Made by a program: the position numbers and the translations under genes. From Albula goreensis (taxonomy: Eukaryota; Chordata; Actinopteri; Albuliformes; Albulidae), in contig CM040750.1 in the NCBI GenBank assembly GCA_022829145.1, positions 5,394,255 through 5,458,254 on the forward strand: DNA of 64,000 nucleotides. Direction: 5' to 3'. Positions within the stretch are counted from its first letter, which is position 1. Each line of letters opens with the position of its first letter. The notes beneath the pieces are model-generated. The model was not told the origin of the DNA and ran no database searches. It was given only the letters and a program-made list of their open reading frames with translations. Below are positions 40,626 through 55,375 of the stretch, piece by piece.

Positions 40626-43600
40626 TCATTTCCAAATGCTGTACTTCCAAGGCTATATTTATAAATGAATTGCCTCCTTCTTATTATCCACAAGCATTTT
40701 AATACAATTCTAAATCAGAGACAGAGTACTGTGATAATCATCTGTTTTAGGGAAGAAGTCACATAATGTCTCCATTAGAACAGGTAATTACTTGGGCTGT
40801 CGACCCATTTAATGTCAACATCCGTAATATCTGTGCAAGCAGGAAACCTGCAGTTTGTAAATGCGGAACTACCATTAACTGAAGTACTTCCTTCTTTATC
40901 TCAAATTTTTCAGCAAGTTTCAAAACCATCACTGGAGACCTGAGAGATGTAAAATCACAGGCACTGAATAGCATGCAGTGAGGAATGGCAAAGATTCTCT
41001 GAATGCTAAGTGATTCCCTTCTAGCTCTAGCGAATGTAGGGGAACAGATAATGTTTGAATACAGTAAAAAAATATATTTTTGTATTTTTTTACAGTAAAA
41101 CACAAAACATGGTGAAAATATAAAATCTTAAAACTTTATGACCAGCAGGAGTACATATGTACCAATCCCTCGTCAACTGGGGACAGGGTTAATCACTCTG
41201 AAATGTGGGCTGTGATTAGTTCCTCTGAAATGAAGTCTGGGGTTAGTCACTGAAATGCAGTGCTAAATGAACAGCAGAAAGAAAGACTGCAGTTCAAAAT
41301 ACCCAAATTTAAAATCTGTAGGAATCACAAGAGACTATTTCACAGCATATACACTGCAATAATTACCCTGATTATTTTACAACCCAGTACATATTTTACA
41401 AAACTGACATATGAGATAATCCTATGTCCTAACAAAATACTCTATTTTTCAGAGATCAGGGAAATAACTACACATTTTGCACATTTTTCGGTACGTTATA
41501 CGAGGACATTTTTGAATAGTTGTGTCCAAATCCAGAAAAAAATTTTCATTTAAAATGAAATCATTAAAATTGTGCTAATTGGAGTTCAGATTTAATCAAT
41601 GTAAATATTTTCTCATTTTCAAAAAATAAACCAGTACTTCAACAGCAGCAAATTAGCCTTTCTGTTTATTGACTGTGAGGCTAATTAAAGACAAGTCTTT
41701 ATCATTATCTTTCCAAACATCTTATCTGGCAAACACAAACTATCCCAACAGCAATGAACAAATCCCTTGATTCCGGCACCAACCAGCCAGTGCTCTTATC
41801 ACATCTTTTAAGATGTCTCAAGACAGCCACACTCGACAGAGACTTTGCATGCAGGAAACTAGATAAGGGTGCAACCCATCTTCCCTTCCTGGGGTGCTCA
41901 ACTGTTACCCAGTTTGGGGATATGAGGTACAACTGAACAGGGACTCTGAACAGGAACTCTGGATTATTTCCAGATCTAAGGTGGAACTCTATGGTTCCTC
42001 AGAGCAGAGTCTCTCTATCCTGGACCTAAGGGATTACCTGGAGAGCTGGGTAATTGGGAATGTGACTGTTTCCTTGGGTTACCACATTCAGGATCTGACG
42101 ACTCAGGTCTCACACAAACGGACAGATTCAGCAATCTGCTGTCTGGAGGCGAAGCAGCTTGGCCTCAAACACAATGAAGTGCAACAGGCGCAAACACTTA
42201 AATCTTAATTTTTTTTTGCATTTAATTGTGCCGGAGAGCACCGTATTGATTTTGACTTGCAGCAGTCTGTTGAAATATGAAGGACAGACAGAGGTTTACT
42301 GATTTCTTGATCTGAAGCACACTGACAGAATACTGTTCATGCAAAAATAAATGTTCAGTTTAACATCTAGCCATCTTGTTGAACTATGTGGAATGAATGC
42401 ATGACTGTTTACTGACAAGCACAATGACTCCTCTCCTCAGGCACTAAGCAGAGATTCACAGATCTATTCCAGCGCACCTCCTCAATAATTCTTTCATGTT
42501 TGTGTATGTTAAAAATAATTAAAGCCATGACCAACCAGCACATGAGCTGTTATAAACAATATGAAAGCTATCTCTACAAAGTGCATTTCTCACAGTCCTG
42601 GACAGGACTGGGAACATACTGAGCTTAGACTTGTCAGAGATAATAAAAATGACCTTGAGAACAGAACAGATATAGTTACAGTGGAGTACAATGTTTATGC
42701 AAAAGATTACTGGACTTTTAGAGATCCAACCCTCTACTCAGCAACATCATTCAATCTCCAATTAAGTGGTTCTTCAGTTAGAACCACTCCCTGACTAAAC
42801 ATTTTGAAATATAGAAATATACATATTTATTTCTGGAATAGGTACATATATATATTGCTGTTTTTGGAATTATATACTCCAGAAACAGCAATGCTGTAAA
42901 AAACTATTTTGTCAATATCTTACCTGAAAATGTTCTCTTTCAATTCCTCTCCAGTTACCATGTGAATACATTTTTAAGTAAAAAAAAAAGTTTGGCATCA
43001 CTATCACCAGTCACTGATGATGGCAGTATGCTGGACTCTTTTAACGTTTAGCTCATCCAACTGAAAAATATTGAAATATTTTCGTGAATGTAAATACAGG
43101 ACACTGGACCTAAAGGCACCAGAGGTAATAGGGTTTCTGGCCATGTAGAACTGTAACACTGGCTACAGGGGCCACTTCCAGCCTAATGTCTTCACAAGGA
43201 GTTGCCTCAGATAAACAAAGTCTTACAACAAACATGATCACAGAAAGACACCAGGGGAAAGAGAATACCCTGCATGTCACAGATTATTCAAACAGGATCT
43301 CCATATGAAGCTGTAGCAATAAAGTTATAAAAGGAGGCCCTGGATTCACAGTTACAGGTCAACTTTATGCTAAAATGCTCCACACTGACAGTGTTGGGGT
43401 GCTGGACAGATACCACACTTGTAATTGTGGCATGTCTCCAAGGCAGAGTAGTCCAAAAACTGGTGTTTTCTGGATCAAGCACTGATTTACATGAATATAC
43501 TTATTCTATTCAGTTTGATAGCCCTAATGCAAAATGTCCAATAATGGATATTTACCTTTATTACATTAACATCTATTCCAAAGTGAAAGCAAGTGTCTGT

Positions 43601-44699
43601 GCTATTTGATTGGTTGGTTTAATGATTGCAACAGAACAGTAGAAAAACAATACAACTTCATAGCATGAAATTAACTGTAGGCTAATACTCTACCAGCTCT
43701 GTTTTTCACGGTTTGAAACTGGACGTTGTCCTTTTGGTCACAAAAGCGAAGATAGGTTTTTCTTGTCCTTCCCATTTTCTAACACACAGTCAGAGAAGTG
43801 AAGGTTGTAGTTTATGAGAAGCTCGTATTTCAACCCTGTGGCAGAAACCAATCAGATGAGATGTAAACAAGATAAAGTAGTAAACCAATTCTGAATAACT
43901 GCCTCAATCTCTGCAATATTAATTCTGTCCGTCTACTCCAGAAATATTGGGTTTGGTTCTGCACTGAGCAGTTTAACGTCCTGAGGAATTAGGTTAGAGC
44001 AAGAGCAGCTTGTTAAAAAGATGATTATGTACTCCAGGATTGCTCAGAAACTTATTTTTCTACTGCAATGTTTTGAATACAACCACAAAAAAAGTGTTTC
44101 AAGCAGACCGTGTTTTACATTTTAAGTCGATTCTCTGGGTAATTAGCAAGAATGAAACATTCGGCTCCTTAAAATTCTTGTTTGCCCATTTTATACTGAC
44201 AATAAAATACCAAAAAAAAAAAAAAACATTACCGTCGCTGTCCAGTGCTTTCATTCAACACTTTTTACTTGCATTTTAAAAGGCTTGATGTCTGATTTAT
44301 GACATTGATTTCTTTTTCTACATAATTTATTGTAACTATCAAAATAACTCCTCAGATAAGTGGACATGGCTGACTAAAACATGATATAAATGCACCATTA
44401 AGACAGCAATTTAGTAAATTCAGAGTCTGTGGAAATTAACCAACATTGGAGTGTATTAGCACAGCAGTCTGCACTTGCAGATAAATCACACATCTCAGTG
44501 CTTTATCATGAGTCTTTCATGTTCTGCATTTTCTATTGTAGGAAAATTATGATCCACCACCTTCGATGTACATATAAAGCTCCCTTTAAAATGGAAGAAA
44601 ATGTGTTTTTAGTTTATTACCTTCAAGTAACAAATCATTAGAGCAGTTCTGACGTGATGGCACAACAAAGGAGCCTAATTACTTCCCTGTGACTCACAC
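40626..44699. other. Gene-free desert downstream of lratd2
   Basis: No gene is supported. Several 80-100-codon frames exist but none shows a domain, splice context or composition bias. Confidence 0.45.
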
Positions 44700-44830
44700 T
44701 GAATGAGATAAAAGTGCCTTTTTTTCTCTACCACAGCGAAGCACTTCCAGAACACTCTGATGAAGCTTATAGACCGAAACGTTAATGCCAATAAAAGTCA
44801 TATTTGTGAGTAATGACAAAAGTGTGTAGA
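44700..44830 (+). mobile_element. Possible Penelope-like or related retroelement end with hammerhead-like motif
   Basis: CTGATGA at 44,757 and CCGAAAC at 44,774-44,780 are separated by a short stem-like segment and followed by GTTAATG. CTGATGA and GAAA are the conserved core boxes of hammerhead ribozymes, which Penelope-like elements carry. The stem between them pairs poorly here, so the copy is probably decayed. Confidence 0.35.
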
Positions 44831-45064
44831 AATTCATCCTTTATAACACTCACTGAATAGGTTCCACTCCAATGGACCTGTGCTTCATTAAATTTCCCTG
44901 CAGTGCATTTTTTAAAAAACTGGATTATCCACATTTGAAATCATAGCATACATAACTTCATTCCACCCTCCAACCAGAGCAAATTACGAAATTTTCTCAG
45001 TTTTGTAGATCAAAAAGGCATTTTATTATGATATTACCCTCCATTAATAATATATTCCAAAAAT

Positions 45065-45782
45065 TGTTAAAACAAATAATTTATTAGTCGATTTAAAGTG
45101 CTTGAAGCAGTGATGGTGGAAAATAAACAAAAAAAAAAAAAAAAGGAAAATTTATGAAGAGCTGGAAAACATAGTATCTTGAGACAAAAATATTTATAGA
45201 ACATAATGAATTCACCTTTAAAATTCTGTCGTTTTGTGCCTGAAGCCTGAATTGCACAATCAGCAATAAGCACAAAACTTTTTAAGGAGCAGGGAGCTCA
45301 GCTTAAAAAGAGGACAGCGCTGATGGCCTCTCCACCAGTAACCCTTTCCTTCTTTGAAGGGCTGACAGAAGAGGTGACCGGGGGCTTCATTCAAAAATGC
45401 TCAAACACCCAACCCCTCCAACATTATGCATAATACATCCACTTACTCACACACATGCGCGCGCGCAAACTCCCCGTCATACATTTATAACTTGATTAAG
45501 AGGATTAAAAATATATATGAACTTTGACGGTGCCAAATATATCGTTACTACTTAAGATGGACAAAGTGAATTCCAAAGCTCTAACCGCAGGCGTATCCGT
45601 GTAATCGCTTAATTATTGACCAATTCCAAACAATCCAATCAGCGTGGCTGGTCTCGAGCACTACTGTATATAATCTTCCAGGTGACTGGTAGAAATGGTG
45701 CCTTTAACGCTTGGCGAAGTCACGCATGCCTCTCACTAGCTGATTATGATAACTCCATATTCAAAGCCATAATTTTAATCCA
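45065..45782 (-). other. lratd2: Probable 3'UTR of lratd2
   Basis: On the minus strand downstream of the lratd2 stop, the first usable AATAAA is at 45,085-45,080, about 700 bp away. A second lies at 45,027-45,022. An ATTAAA only 4 bp after the stop is too close to be used. The extent is inferred from these signals only. Confidence 0.4.
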
Positions 45783-47001
<1,219 letters not shown>

Positions 47002-47008
47002 CTGCCGG

Positions 47009-47290
47009 AGTTCATATTACATCGTCGATTACAAACAGCCGACCGTTGATTACAAAAAATACAAAGAGGCAGCTTACTTTTTCCCTCGCAGGCAACCTAA
47101 TACATTATTCCAACAGTTAGACGGGTACACAAGAGCTCTGTGCAACTGCGAATCCCCGAAGCAGCGAAACTCACCACAGCAGTAATTACACACGGCGTGT
47201 CGTTTAAAGAGACAGTGCTCGTTTTATTACATCAACTCACACTTCCCCTGACGTCGTTTCCCCCACGTTCTGAGACACTGAGGAATTATT
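47009..47290 (-). promoter_or_regulatory. lratd2: Likely lratd2 promoter and first exon region
   Basis: This lies upstream of the best donor. It contains a CRE-like TGACGTCG at 47,249-47,256 and several CpGs in otherwise CpG-poor DNA. No TATA box is evident. Confidence 0.3.
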
Positions 47291-49915
47291 AACAGGGGAA
47301 ACAAGGTAAAACAAGGTTCTCCCTTTTCATAAAATGGCGTCTAGTACAGCATAACCTGTTACATATAATGTAACTGCCATATATTTAATTACCCCAGATA
47401 AATTCATAAGCATTTTAGGCCTGCCTTCCAGTGTTTTAACAGAGTTAATGCTTTATTGATTTTGCTCTGATAACATTTGTTTAAATGAACTCATATCGGC
47501 TTCCACATAACTCCTGGGAGTGGTACATCTAGCACACAATAGCCATAGACTAGTATTGCTCGATCTGTCTGTAGTTCAGTTACAAAATACGCAGCAGATT
47601 TTGTATGTTCTATAGCAAATCACAGCACAAAAATACCTTAAAGTGATTTAGTTATGGAAAATAATCATTGGTCTTGTTTTTGTTTCAACAAGCACAATAA
47701 TTGTGGGAACAGATTTTTTGTGGTGTCAGTCCAACAAACAAATCATGAACTGGTGAAAAATAACAGTTTCCATAAGGTTAATCATTACTGGACATTTTTA
47801 TCTTAATAGGGACACTGTCTTTACAAGTGCATCCATGCGCTGTGTTGTATATACATTCATAACCAGCTCTATGTGACGACTATTCGAGTACATTCTTAAA
47901 GCCTTTATGATAGTTTTTTTTATTTCCAGCATTTCATTGTAGGACTTGCATTGTACATATACTGAGAAAGCAAAGATAAAACAAATTAAACCAGACTGTA
48001 GGATGCACGTCACTGACAGCCTGACACCCCATATAACAGTTGTAACTTGTTTATTTCCTCTGTTGAGAGTTGTGGTTCCATTGGTAATGGAGAAAAAGTG
48101 TGGGTAGAAAAGCCAATAGGTATCATGCCAATCTCCAATTGTTATCAAAAGGTGTTTTTTTACAGTTGTCTAGCTTTTACTGAACTGAAATCAGCGGTAA
48201 GATGAAAGCACCCGGCTTTGAGGGGAAACAGGAAACCGCAGAAGTCTATTGCTTTCAGCACTGACATCAGACTTTGTGGGCGTGTTTTAATAAGACACTT
48301 GTTCGGGAGAGCACAAACTACCCAGCTACAATGTGATTTTGATTACAGCAAATTCTAAGTGCCTGTAGGAGCGTTTTCACAATTACCATATTAGAGAGTG
48401 TTCCCAGGTTTACACAATAAATTAAAGACGCGAGTGGGACTTGCTGTATGGGCACCCGCTCCTCTGCACAGGAAGTGACAGGAATGAGTGCTGCAGGAGC
48501 AGCCATCTTAACCACATCAGATTTATGCATGACTCATGACTCTCATTCTTACAATTATACTGGTTGATTGATCTCTTACTAGAAGTGCAGGCACCCTGGC
48601 TCCTGCATAGCTACAGTTTTGTTGTTTTCAGTCCGCTGTGTCTCCTCAGAGTTTCCTCACAGCGGTCTGTGGCCCTGTGGGGTAACTTAAACGGCAGTTC
48701 TCAGAGGAAACAACATTTGCTCTCAGTCCCAAGTGAAATGTCTAATTTGTTGCCAGGATATCAGTCAGTGGGGTATGGCAGATGATTAATGATTTTTGAA
48801 ATGTAGAGCTATGATTATTTTGTGCTTGACCCAGAGATTTTGCTACAGATTTGTAGTGGTGCCATTAATCAATGTTCATTTAAATGTTATTACATGAAAA
48901 TGATTTCAGGAGCAAGATAACACAAGTCTTACACTGGTTACATTTCACACATGAGCCCTGGTGCTCAGTTACTTCAGGTTTGATTTATTATACATCCCAC
49001 TGCATTATGTATTTGTATCTATGTCTTAACTGGAAACTGTAGCCATCTTTTGGAAATATCAAATGGGACCTTCTGACAGAAGAAAATCGGACCTTCTCAC
49101 ATTGCATTTCAGTTCTGAAAACAGTTTTAAAGAATAAATTCTGGTGAAACAAGGTCAAAGCAGCCGGAAGTTTATCATGTAAATGGTTCTTATTAGCACA
49201 TTTTACTGACCACGGCTACTAATGGTTACTTCCTGTGTGAATCCCTTATAAACATGAAGTGTGATACAAGGTGTATTTACTTGGTGTGGTACATGTTTAA
49301 TAAATTCTTAAATGAATAATATAATGAAAAAGGTTCTGGAGTCTGTAATGTGCACATCAGGAGTCTCAAAACATGAATTCATTATTCAGCATTGACTGCC
49401 TGTGAGCTTATTGGTGCCCTGATATTTCTGAAGGTAAGTTTTGTCGGCTCAGAAAAGTTTGCTCATGTTTACCCTTGTTATAGAAGAAGCATGAGAGAAT
49501 TTTCTGGCTCAGGATAGCTGTTTAAATTGCAGTCCCACCTGTACAAGCTTTTGATTGGTCAGAAGTGGTTTATCAGCACGGAGCCTCCCTGTCATTGGCT
49601 AGTGCTTTGCCCCAGTGCAGTTGGTGGTTTAGGGTCACACTTATGAGCCTGTGGCCTGTGAGGTTAGCAGATCAACAGCTCACCAATCCCACCCTGAAGT
49701 GGAAAACAAAGCCACGTGTCACACAACCAGCCAAACTGCGTCTTACAGCCCTAATGCCTCACAATCTGTACTGCGTGTCAGCTGGCAGCGTTTCCGTTGA
49801 GTTGTGCAGTAGGGTATTAACGAACAGAGAGAATCAGTCTTCGAACAGCTCATTGTGTGAGAGAGCATTAAAGTGCACCGTATGGTTCAGGGTGTGTCAC
49901 AGGGCAGTATGGCTC
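47291..49915. other. Gene-free stretch upstream of lratd2
   Basis: No gene is supported. Minus-strand frames at 47,798-48,148 and 48,318-48,530 show no domain. Confidence 0.45.
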
Positions 49916-49984
49916 TGGCCCTGTGGCCCTGTTGCCCCATGGCCCTGCGGCCCTGTTACCCTGTGGCCCCATGACCCTGCTGTC
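49916..49984 (+). repeat. Short GC-rich minisatellite, 8-9-bp core
   Basis: Repeated GGCCCTGTG, GCCCTGTTG and GGCCCCATG variants are packed head to tail, about eight units. Confidence 0.9.
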
Positions 49985-50108
49985 CCAGTCAAAGCTCACA
50001 CTTCACTGCAGTGAGAAATTAGCTTGTGGTCTATCTGTCTGTCACTTTCAGTGTCAAAGTTCCTTTCCAGTGAGAAAGTGTGAGAGCTTTTAATTACCTC
50101 TCTGCAAC

Positions 50109-50320
50109 AGATAGATAGAGAGATGACTTTATTCATCCCCGAAGGGAAATTAGATTGTCATAGCAGTCCGTTAAATTTGAATACGATAAAAATACAATGG
50201 AATAAAATCAAATAAAGTACTGAAGTCGAGAGAATAAGAAACAAGATATAAACAAGATATACACATACTTTAAATAATATACTATGAATATGTACATAGG
50301 ATGTGCAATAGGATGTGACA
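50109..50320 (-). mobile_element. LINE 3'-tail fragment
   Basis: GATAGATAGAGAGATGACTT followed by CCCCGAAGGGAAATTAGATT is, inverted, the same tail-plus-(TATC)n structure as at 20,815-21,436. Downstream CGAGAGAATAA, CAAGATATAAACAAGAT and ATAGGATGTGC motifs also match that copy (20,970-21,050). It is truncated at its far end by a (TG)n tract. Confidence 0.75.
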
Positions 50321-50329
50321 GCTGGCCTG

Positions 50330-50438
<109 letters not shown>

Positions 50439-50797
50439 TAGGTGAAGTATTTGCACAGTGTAAGTATGCTTGGTGTGTGTGCAAGTAAAGTGTTTTAGTT
50501 ACAGTGTGTGTTCATTCCTCCACCAGGGTGAACAGTGTGTGTGTGTGTGTGTATGCATTCCTCTACCAGTGTGAACAGTGCTAGTTTGTCTCACTGGCTC
50601 TCATTAGCATGTTACAGTCAATCCACCTACCCTTAAACACTCTGGTTAGCCCTGTGCATGGACACATCTTAATCCTGCTTTAAATAAAGAGCTAACAGGA
50701 CTTCTCACATTAAAATCTGCCATTGTGCAAATCAGGACATTTGTCCAAATACTGCTTGGAAAGGGCTGGATAATCATTTCAGATACTATTTCAATAA

Positions 50798-50900
50798 TAG
50801 AATAGAATGCCTTTATTGAAATTGTACATAAAATATACAACGAAACAAGGAGAGCTACTCCTGATCAGTGCAAAAACAAGTTTAAAAAACGCAATCAATA
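50798..50900 (-). mobile_element. Second type of retroelement 3' tail
   Basis: AATAGAATAGAATGCCTTTA then TTGAAATTGTACA and CAACGAAACAAGGAGAGC. This (AGAAT)n plus GCCTTTATTG arrangement is a common 3' end of a fish non-LTR element in reverse orientation. The body is not recognisable. Confidence 0.5.
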
Positions 50901-51179
50901 CATGGTTGAATACCTATTCAATATATAATAAAAGAACAGAATAATACACTTAAAATGTAATACATACTTTAAATACCTTTACTTCTAAAGTGATAATGAG
51001 GTGGCTCGTTGGGTAGCAGAATTCCTCATGGTAGGGAATTTACAGTTCTGTTTCAAATGTTTAGCCTTCAATGCCTGTACTATAATATATAATGTAATAT
51101 AACGCTATGGAGACTGGAGTATCTTGGAGATAATGTTGATATGATGAAAATCAGTAGAAAGTGGAGAGGTTTCCTCAGT

Positions 51180-51345
51180 AGTGTGATGGTGTCGAGGGGG
51201 TGAGTATCCTGTCTGAGGAGGTGGGCATACTGTAACTCCAAAGCCCATATGTATTAATGGTAATGAGAAAATAGGTGGGCATATTGTAACTCCAAAGCCC
51301 ATATGTATCAATAGTAATAAGGCTAATAGGCGGGTATAAAGTGTA
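51180..51345 (-). repeat. 54-55-bp repeat array, inverted relative to the 20.6-kb array
   Basis: AACTCCAAAGCCCATATGTAT occurs at 51,235 and 51,289, a 54-bp period. On the minus strand this is ATGGGCTTTGGAGTT followed by CCCACCTCCTCAG, the unit seen at 20,640-20,814. Flanking sequence on both sides also matches the 20-21-kb locus. Confidence 0.85.
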
Positions 51346-54300
51346 TCCCCAGGAGTTTAGATGGGCCACATATTCAAGTAAACCCTTTACTGCATTGCTG
51401 TGGTTTTCTGCTGTAAGATTCTACAATGTTGTGGCAATATGCACAGAAACTGTCAGAACAAGCACAACTAAAGCTTTCCCCTTTAAAGGCCTCCTGTAGT
51501 CACTGCACTGCACCTGTGTGTATGATGCAACGTTAGAGCCGTACATTAATCCCACGAGTGGGGAAAAAAAATCTATTTCACCAACAGAAACAAACCTGCA
51601 TCACAGACATCAGCTGTGCGGCGTATTCATGAGTAATATTTCAGGAGCTCTCATGAATGTCAAAGGCCGCTTCTGGAAAAGAGATGTCTGGCAAGGCCGG
51701 CAAGGAGCCAACAAAATACATTCACCACAGAGCTCTTTTTGTTTCCAATGGGGGTGCACTTTGGTTACATCAGAAGAATTTTAAGCAGCTAAGAGTAAGC
51801 CCCTTAAGACCCCTTTCTCTGTGGATTTCTGCAGGGACTGCTCTCCATCAATGTTGGATTACGTCCTCTCAGTATTTGGCATGTATCTCTTTGTGCCGGC
51901 CTGGGGAACCGTACCCGTGTAAAGCGGACAAAGGGAAGTGGTAGGAAATGGGGGTGGAGATGATTATCTGCTGATCAGGGGGTTCCCTGCTGCTGCCTGC
52001 CCAGTAATGAAGTGCTTGGATCGCCAGAAGGTCCAGCACAGCCGTCGCCCCGCAGAGCCTCTTATTGGCCTTGGCATTGGCCCCCTGCAGAGGGAGAGGG
52101 TGGGGGGGCTGAAAGGGACGGTCCCCCAGAACCGCATGAGACCCGCACCCCACAGGGAGAAAACCCCACTACCCCCTGCCCCTAATCCCCACCCAAAAAA
52201 CAGACCTTCCTTGTCCGAACCCGAATTCGCTGTGCACACACCCTGCTACTCTGGTCTCCTTCTTGTTTTGGTTGCCTCTTTCTATATGAGAAGAGGAAGT
52301 GCGCTTCAATCAATTTTCCAAATCCCTTGTTCAATTAAAATTTCAGTGAGATTTGGGCTGAGGGTTAGGATGGTGTTTTGATTGGAATTCTCTTGGACAT
52401 ACTGGGATTACCATATATTAGCGCAGAATCGTTACAGGGCAATTTACCAAAACGTGCACAGGGAATTGCGCTGTGCAGAGCGAGGCTGCAGGCTCAGGTC
52501 TTGGTGCTAAACATGCCTGTTGGCGCTCCATAGCACTGTGAGATACAACTGCAAGGCCAAAGAGGGCATTAACACTTTAAGCACTTTGCACTGTGTTTGA
52601 CTGACACCTAGTGGAGCTTGGCCCAGTCATCCTCCATATTTGTTGTCGGATGGCACCGTTGGGAGAGGTGTAACTTTTCTCTGCCTGTGTGTTGTTTTTT
52701 TCCGAATTAATCAGCCTGGGATTCTGCATCCTGTGTTTGTGCTGAGTGTCTGGGCTCCCTCTGTGCTCCAGCGCCGCGGTAGCGCGGCGCCCCGGCCCCA
52801 CAGCGGAAGGGGGAACCCTGGAGACCTGCCCCCGCATCAGGGGTGAGGACACACTGCTGAGAGGGATGTCGGGGGGTGGGACAGGCCGCGGTGTGTGCTA
52901 ATGAGGATCATCTGGGGCTGATCTCCCCTCAGGGTGCCTTCTGATGGAGTCTGTGGGTTTCATCCATTGGAGTCCACACAATGTTGAGCTAATGATAGTC
53001 ACATTTAATGGTCTGCAGTGACTCAAGCTCTACTTCAGGGCAGGGGAGGACAGAAACTTTCACTGAGTACAAATCACTGAATACAAAATGTAACATAATA
53101 ATTCAAAAGCAGTTCACAAGCGTACACTTCTATCTTACACCGCGCAAGCTTACACCCTCTTAAAAATCAATCCAGCAATATATATATGGGTCTCTTGTGC
53201 CCAAACCCAAATATTCCAGCAGTGCTAAAGAGGAAGACTGTGGCTCGATCTTTATAGACATAAGCAATTCAGTCAAAATAGACTTTGCATCACAATCTAA
53301 GTTTCTTTGATTATTTTTTTTATTGGAGACAATCATATCCTGTTGGAGTGTGATCTGTTCACTCTTATAGGGTAGCTTATACCTATAAAAAGACTTAAGT
53401 TCATTTTGATACACCCTTAAAGAGATTAAGTTTTACTGGGTACAGGCTAACAGAACCATCTTTCCTCGTTCCAGAGGAGCATAAAACCGATCCCCCCATC
53501 CACACATGTTTAAACTCCTTTTGAAAGAGGACATTTTTCAGACAGACGGTGTGATGACTCATGCTAGCTGGTATCATTCTCAGCTGTGGTAAGTGCAATC
53601 GATGAAACTAGATGCTAGCCATGTTTGTAGAATCTTAAATTCAGAAGACACCTGTGCTGTACAATGTTTTTAACCACAGGAACGTGACGCTAGAGTATGA
53701 CAGGGGGTTCTACAGGCAGGCGTCTCACCACTGTCACGCTCGAGCACAGCTAGAGAAACAATTTCAGCTTTGTTTGGGCCTGCTCAGGCTTACGAGAAAA
53801 ACAATATTACATAACAGAGTTTGTTCATAGGACGATTTACAAAGCAGGAAAATGAAACAGAGAACTCAGTTACTTTGCTCCTTTATTTTTCATTACGAAC
53901 TGCAAACAGCTTCATGGTCTGCTGTGATTGTACGCATACTTGATGCGATCATACCGATATGTTCTGTAGCTCCATTTCTGAAAACACACCAACGTGTTAA
54001 AAAAGTACAGTATTTTTTCCAATATAGTTAACCTTCCAGTACAAATATGTACTTAATTATTAAAATTCTGATTAAAATGTCTCCTGAATTTGACTGAATT
54101 TATGTACCCATTCGCCTCTTTGTCTGCCATGCCAGTTTCCTGCCACAGCGGCAAAAGCTAAATATAATTCACTTTATTTACACCAACATACTAGGTTTAC
54201 AAAATTTAGAAATATAATAGTTATATAAAATATAAAACTATAATGTAGTTATACATTAAAAGTCCAATAGCTTCTCATTGATTGATGAAATTCTCCATTT

Positions 54301-55040
54301 TGAGACTGGTCCACCGTCAATACGGCATCAACATTAAGACTGAAGTCATAGGGATGCATCTTTAATTCATAAATCAAGCAATCACATGCAACAACAAGGG
54401 GTTTACCGAGGTGAACTGGCTGTGTTTTGTAGGCCTAAATCTTTGTCATCAATAAAACTTTATTAACCTGTGATTAACCTGTTATGTATGGCCACCATAT
54501 AAATTTGTGTTTAGTTCATATTTTTATTTTTGTAATATAATATTGTTTTTAATTATTACAGGCATGGCTGGGGGACTGATTATTTTTTGTTCATTTACCC
54601 TTTCTTTGACATTTGAAGTTACCATTAAGCTTCGTAACTCCACAATCCATATGTGCAAGGTTGTCCAACCCACCCAATACATCCAACACAGACAAAACCA
54701 GCCAGAACCAGGCCTGATGGCCTGATGTTTTTGTGACGCCAAGCAGAGACGGAGCGGAGGACAGGATAGGCTTCTGTGCCCACAAAACTGTTCAAACAGC
54801 AGAGTAAGCACAGTACCGTCAAAGCCGATCCTGAGGACAAAAACTCAAGACAAGAGCTGAGGGATGAATCTCCACGACCTCCTGACCACACAAAAGGCAA
54901 ACATAAATTTACAGATACAGAGAAAATCCAGACTCACTGCCGAGAAGGTCTTTTGAGCATTGTTTTGAAAGTTCAAGAGACAGTTTTAGCATTGAGCTGA
55001 AGTAAAGTAAGTGAAGAGACACAGAGTCCTCCTGCAGTCA
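51346..55040. other. Gene-free desert with a small CpG-rich patch
   Basis: No gene is supported. At 52,765-52,800 a dense GCGCCGCGGTAGCGCGGCGC stretch stands out as CpG-rich against the surrounding DNA. 52,080-52,200 is C-rich. Confidence 0.4.
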
Positions 55041-55375
55041 CACTGTTTTTTGGCTCCCTATAGACAATCCTACCGTAACACTGGTTTTTGGCTACCTATA
55101 GATAATCCTAAAGTAACACTGTATTTTGCTCCCTATAGAAAATCCTACAGTAACACTGGTTTTTGGCTACCTATAGATGATCCTAAAGTAACACTGTATT
55201 TTGCTCCCTATAGACAATCCTACAGTAACACTGGTTTTTGGCTACCTGTAGATGATCCTAAAGTAACACTGTATTTTGCTCCCTATTGACAATCCTACAG
55301 TAACACTGGTTTTTGGCTGTCTATTGGTGATTTTACAGTAACGCTGGTTTTTCCTGCCTTTAGATGATCCTGCAG
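55041..55375 (+). repeat. Higher-order repeat: 75-bp dimers of two 37-38-bp monomers
   Basis: Monomer A (TTTTGCTCCCTATAGACAAT plus CCTACAGTAACACTG) alternates with monomer B (TTTTTGGCTACCTATAGATG plus ATCCTAAAGTAACACTG) for about four dimers, then decays. Because the dimer is 75 bp, one plus-strand frame stays open across it and encodes a 25-residue repeat. No start context or flanking exon supports translation. Confidence 0.92.

Noticed and set aside
55011..55289. 92-codon ORF as a repeat-protein gene
   Set aside because: It exists only because the 75-bp repeat period is a multiple of three. No supporting exon or promoter was seen.
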